The notes under the pieces were generated by a model. It had not been told where the DNA came from. It saw only the letters and a program-made list of their open reading frames with translations, and did not search any database. Below are positions 61,226 to 64,000 of a DNA stretch of 64,000 nucleotides, piece by piece. Positions within the stretch are counted from its first letter, which is position 1. Every line of letters begins with the position of its first letter. This DNA comes from an uncultured Eubacteriales bacterium. Lineage in GTDB: Bacteria > Bacillota > Clostridia > Christensenellales > Aristaeellaceae. Made by a program: the position numbers and the translations under genes. Where the stretch lies: positions 21,487 to 85,486 of the forward strand of contig CADBKQ010000007.1 in NCBI GenBank assembly GCA_902795275.1, written 5' to 3'.

Positions 61226-61629
61226 CCTTCAAACACACGAACCGGCCCGGTTTTCTGCTGGGCTTCATCGACTTTTTCACGGCGGGGCTGTTCTTTCTGC
61301 TCTATATGCCGCTGGGCGGTTTGCAAGAAGAACTTGAATACATCCTTGGCCACAAGCTGACGCCCTACTGGAAAGCCTATCTGCTCGGCATCCCGACGCT
61401 GTTCATCTATCCGCTGATCTGGATGGCGCGGATCGCGGAAGAATTGAAGGCGAAAGCAATAGAACTGGGGATTGAGGGGCCACACACCTCCTGGCGGCAT
61501 ATGTTCTGCTGGAACACCTTTGGCGTTTTGCTACTCGGCGCGGCGGTGGCCACGGAGCGTTTCTTCAAAACCCTGAACGCTGTGGAACGGGAAATGGATC
61601 GGAGGAACAGGGCATGTCTTTCCGATTGA
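61222..61629 (+). CDS. DUF4234-like small membrane protein
   Basis: 135 residues with three or four TM segments (FLLGFIDFFTAGLFFLLYMPL, AYLLGIPTLFIYPLIWMARIA, FGVLLLGAAVATERF). The pattern of DUF4234-type proteins (PLIWMARIAEELKAKAIELG) is visible. Function unknown. Translationally coupled to the MBL gene. Confidence 0.75.
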   Translation: MTFKHTNRPGFLLGFIDFFTAGLFFLLYMPLGGLQEELEYILGHKLTPYWKAYLLGIPTLFIYPLIWMARIAEELKAKAIELGIEGPHTSWRHMFCWNTFGVLLLGAAVATERFFKTLNAVEREMDRRNRACLSD

Positions 61630-61693
61630 AAGTGCCTTGACTTCTACGCTTTGAACTATAGGTTTACGAAACGAAAAACCAGAGGAAAAGTCA

Positions 61694-62329
61694 ATGCCAC
61701 ATGTACCGAAGACAGACACCCATTTCATTGAAAACATTTCATTTGAAACAGTCCTTGAAGCGGCCATGCTCCCATCTGCGGAATACGATGTGAGCAAGTG
61801 GCTGTTTGTTCCGAACATATATACGGAGTACAGGTACATCCTTGGTACACGCGGATCCAGGCCACTGATCTGCATCGGTGTCAATCCGTCCACCGCTGCC
61901 CCGGATCGGCTTGATCCTACAATGCAAAGCGTACAGCGGATCGCGCTACAAAACGGTTACGATTCGTTTGTCATGTGCAACGTGTACGCCCAGCGCGCCA
62001 CCTCGCCCAAAGATATGGACAGGAAATGCAATGGGAAACTGCACCAAGAAAACCTGCGGGCATTCATGTGCGCTCTGTCCCTTTATGATAAACCCTCTAT
62101 TTGGGCAGCCTGGGGGAACATCATCGAAACCAGGTCTTATCTTTCTGATTGCCTGCGGGACATGGTTGATATATCCCTTGCCCGCAATGCCGCTTGGTAT
62201 CATTGCGGCGCGATTTTCAGGAAAGGTCATCCCCATCACCCGCTGTATCTAAGGAAGGGTGAACCGCTGATGCCTTTCGATATTCAAAGCTATCTGAGCA
62301 TTATCACAGGGAGGGATAAGCGACCGTGA
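61694..62329 (+). CDS. DUF1643-family protein
   Basis: 211 residues. RPLICIGVNPSTAAPDRLDPT, then SVQRIALQNGYDSFVMCNVYA and SIWAAWGNIIETRSYLSDCL give the DUF1643 pattern. The biochemical role is unknown. Its stop overlaps the GTG start of the next gene by GTGA. Confidence 0.85.
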   Translation: MPHVPKTDTHFIENISFETVLEAAMLPSAEYDVSKWLFVPNIYTEYRYILGTRGSRPLICIGVNPSTAAPDRLDPTMQSVQRIALQNGYDSFVMCNVYAQRATSPKDMDRKCNGKLHQENLRAFMCALSLYDKPSIWAAWGNIIETRSYLSDCLRDMVDISLARNAAWYHCGAIFRKGHPHHPLYLRKGEPLMPFDIQSYLSIITGRDKRP

Positions 62330-63045
62330 TATACGTAACCTCCGATATTCATGGTTTCCCGCTGCCGGATTTCCTCCGACTGCTTGACCAGGCTCGTTTT
62401 TCAGACACCGACGATCTGATCATTCTCGGGGATGTGATTGATCGCAACGGTGACGGCGGCATCGCCATGCTGCGATGGATGCTGCAACAAGCCAATGTTC
62501 GTCTAATCCTGGGCAATCATGAAGCGATGCTGTTGTCCTGCCGCTTTCTGTTTGATGAAATCAGCGATGACAGCCTTGCACAATTCAATCAGGAGAAAAT
62601 GGCCCTTCTCTCCAACTGGATGATGAATGGGGCAGAACCGACGCTGCGCTCATTACGGGCCCTCTTTCATGAGGATGCGATCGTTGCCGCGGAGATTCTT
62701 TCGTACCTGGAAGAAGCCCCATTATACGAAGTGATTGATTTGCCCGAGCGCCGTTACCTGCTCACTCATGCAGGGTTGGGCAACTTCCGCCAGGGAAAAC
62801 GCTTGTCGGAATACGCACCTGATGACCTGCTGTGGTATCGTCCGAGGTTGGACGAGAGCTTCTTCCAGAACACAATCACTGTGTTTGGCCATACACCGAC
62901 GGTTTATTATGGTCAGGAATACGCTGGCAGAATGCTGAAAACGCCCACCTGGATCGACATTGATACCGGCGCGGCAGACGGCGGAAGTCCAATGCTGCTG
63001 CGGCTGGATGATGAGAGAGCGTTTTATTACCATGATGAATCATAG
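62326..63045 (+). CDS. PrpE/diadenosine-tetraphosphatase-like phosphatase
   Basis: 239 residues. Metallophosphoesterase motifs are YVTSDIHGF, LIILGDVIDRNGDGG, LILGNHEAML, LLTHAGLG and VFGHTPTV. This is the calcineurin-like PPP set used by ApaH/PrpE and bacterial Ser/Thr phosphatases. The GTG start at 62326 has GGAGGGA upstream. It is coupled to the DUF1643 gene. Confidence 0.9.
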   Translation: MIYVTSDIHGFPLPDFLRLLDQARFSDTDDLIILGDVIDRNGDGGIAMLRWMLQQANVRLILGNHEAMLLSCRFLFDEISDDSLAQFNQEKMALLSNWMMNGAEPTLRSLRALFHEDAIVAAEILSYLEEAPLYEVIDLPERRYLLTHAGLGNFRQGKRLSEYAPDDLLWYRPRLDESFFQNTITVFGHTPTVYYGQEYAGRMLKTPTWIDIDTGAADGGSPMLLRLDDERAFYYHDES

Positions 63046-63081
63046 GAGACTGTGCAATAAAACAGAACCACAGGTTTCTCC

Positions 63082-63348
63082 CTACGGCTCAATCGAATCG
63101 GAAGACTTTTTGTGGCCCCGGATGATAATTTTCTCCATTGGAACATCAAACAGAACGCTTAGCGCATAGAAATGCTCAAGGGAAGGAAGTGATTGACCAG
63201 ACTGCCATTTGTAGATGGCCCGTGGTTCCTCAAAGTTGAACCATGATTGGAGTTGTTTGACAGAAATCCCCTTTTCTTTTCGTAGGTTGAGAATGTTGCG
63301 CCCGGTAGCAATAGGATCAATGACTGGAAAAGATTGATGGAACATCAA
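63082..63348 (-). CDS. XRE-family helix-turn-helix protein
   Basis: 88 residues. A Cro/C1-type domain covers GRNILNLRKEKGISVKQLQSWF and YKWQSGQSLPSLEHFYALSV. Such proteins repress or activate nearby genes. It lies close to a small basic protein and may be part of mobile DNA that starts near the window end. Confidence 0.88.
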   Translation of the reverse strand: MMFHQSFPVIDPIATGRNILNLRKEKGISVKQLQSWFNFEEPRAIYKWQSGQSLPSLEHFYALSVLFDVPMEKIIIRGHKKSSDSIEP

Positions 63349-63386
63349 ATCAAAACGCCTCCTTTATTCCGCTGAGATTGTGCGGA

Positions 63387-63581
63387 TTACGATTTTACCC
63401 GCTGTGAATTCTCATCATCAAGCAAACGCTTGTAGATGCCAGTAAACCGTCTCCTTTGCTGTTCTGCCCATTCAGTGTTCGGATTCTTCTTGATTCTTTC
63501 CGCCAGCCGAACCATCTGGTTCCATTCCTTGGATATCGCTCCAAGGGCACGATTCGCAGTGGGATCAGAATGATAGCTCAT
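63387..63581 (-). CDS. Small protein of a type often near mobile elements
   Basis: 64 residues. SYHSDPTANRALGAISKEWN, then MVRLAERIKKNPNTEWAEQQ and FTGIYKRLLDDENS form a basic, helical protein without known function. Its start is placed at the internal ATG at 63581, which has AGGAGGC upstream. It is on the same strand as the XRE gene. Confidence 0.7.
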   Translation of the reverse strand: MSYHSDPTANRALGAISKEWNQMVRLAERIKKNPNTEWAEQQRRRFTGIYKRLLDDENSQRVKS

Positions 63582-63740
63582 TTTGTCTGCCTCCTTTGTT
63601 TTGTTTGCTTCTGGTCTCTCTCCGGTACAGACTGAATGCTGCTTTGACGGGGCTGATAAGTGTTCAGTTGTCAAGGTACGAAAAAAGAGATTCCTGAAGG
63701 CTGGATGGGCGCAGTTATACTGGGGCCCACCATTCTTCAA

Positions 63741-64000
63741 AAATCTCTTTTGCCCGGTTGGAGAACCAACCGTAAGGCATTATAGCATACGCGGCGCTGT
63801 TTTGCAATGAACCGGTAGTTCAATTTTTTTCTTTACAAACATTGATTACTCAACTTTCCCATAAGCAAATGACAGCTGGTCTCAATCACTGCGGAGAAAA
63901 TCAGGAAGAAAAAAGAAGCATTGACAATCAAGCGGGAACGCAATTTGCAGAATCCAAACTGCCAAAGAGTGGATGAAAAAGGGTCTGAATGAAACGAGGC
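63741..64000. other. Terminal 260 bp, nothing recognised
   Basis: A TATAATGCC promoter-like box on the minus strand near 63785 could serve the two small genes. The rest is AT-richer than the window and shows no gene with a ribosome site. Confidence 0.4.

Overview
The window comes from a GC-rich Gram-positive-type anaerobe. The best guess is a gut or rumen Clostridia (Christensenellales/Oscillospirales-like). Evidence: strong Shine-Dalgarno sites, sigma-A promoters (TTGACA-N17-TATAAT), a T-box leader, YesM/YesN two-component regulators, LplB/LplC-type sugar ABC systems with MKK...ALAE signal peptides, and many glycosidases. No rRNA, tRNA, CRISPR array or intact transposon was seen.

Layout. 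1-2.2 kb: the end of a PHP-domain hydrolase, an autoregulated-looking TetR gene and a PfkB sugar kinase. 2.2-11.7 kb: an oligosaccharide locus. A binding protein, two permeases and a six-hairpin glycosidase read leftwards; a YesM/YesN pair and a GH43-like glycosidase read rightwards. 11.8-16.1 kb: a 1427-residue multi-PAS GGDEF/EAL protein. 16.3-22.3 kb: a leftward T-box operon encoding a LeuA-like protein that has lost its metal ligands, a TIM-barrel/acyl-CoA synthetase fusion, a GNAT acetyltransferase and IlvE. 22.6-27.3 kb: ECF sigma/anti-sigma pair, C39-like peptidase, YebC and a HAD phosphatase. 27.4-32 kb: a second sugar ABC operon ending in its own AraC regulator. 32.6-36.3 kb: glycogen branching enzyme, a LOR/SDH-type ornithine cyclodeaminase and shikimate kinase. 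36.3-40.9 kb: a possible attenuated leader before a secreted 5'-nucleotidase C-terminal domain, then MoxR, a DUF58-like membrane protein and a lipoprotein. 40.9-46 kb: Cys-rich protein, diguanylate cyclase, SH3 protein and a two-component pair. 46-51.3 kb: phnD-phnC-phnE-phnE-nucleotidase. 51.3-57.6 kb: a patchy zone with a GH95 fucosidase, transposase and ABC gene remnants, a frameshifted gene and short truncated genes. 57.5-64 kb: a second, closely similar TetR gene with the same promoter/operator design, then small housekeeping and accessory genes.

The most interesting features are: (1) the T-box operon, whose content fits salvage of branched-chain fatty acids into amino acids; (2) four intergenic stem-loops whose arms are built from tandem 7-bp units with different unit sequences but the same architecture; (3) the twin TetR circuits; (4) a promoter-leader-terminator arrangement ahead of a stand-alone nucleotidase C-domain; and (5) direct repeats with an 11-bp period at two promoters next to likely regulators. 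All family names come from reading the sequence by eye, with no database search.
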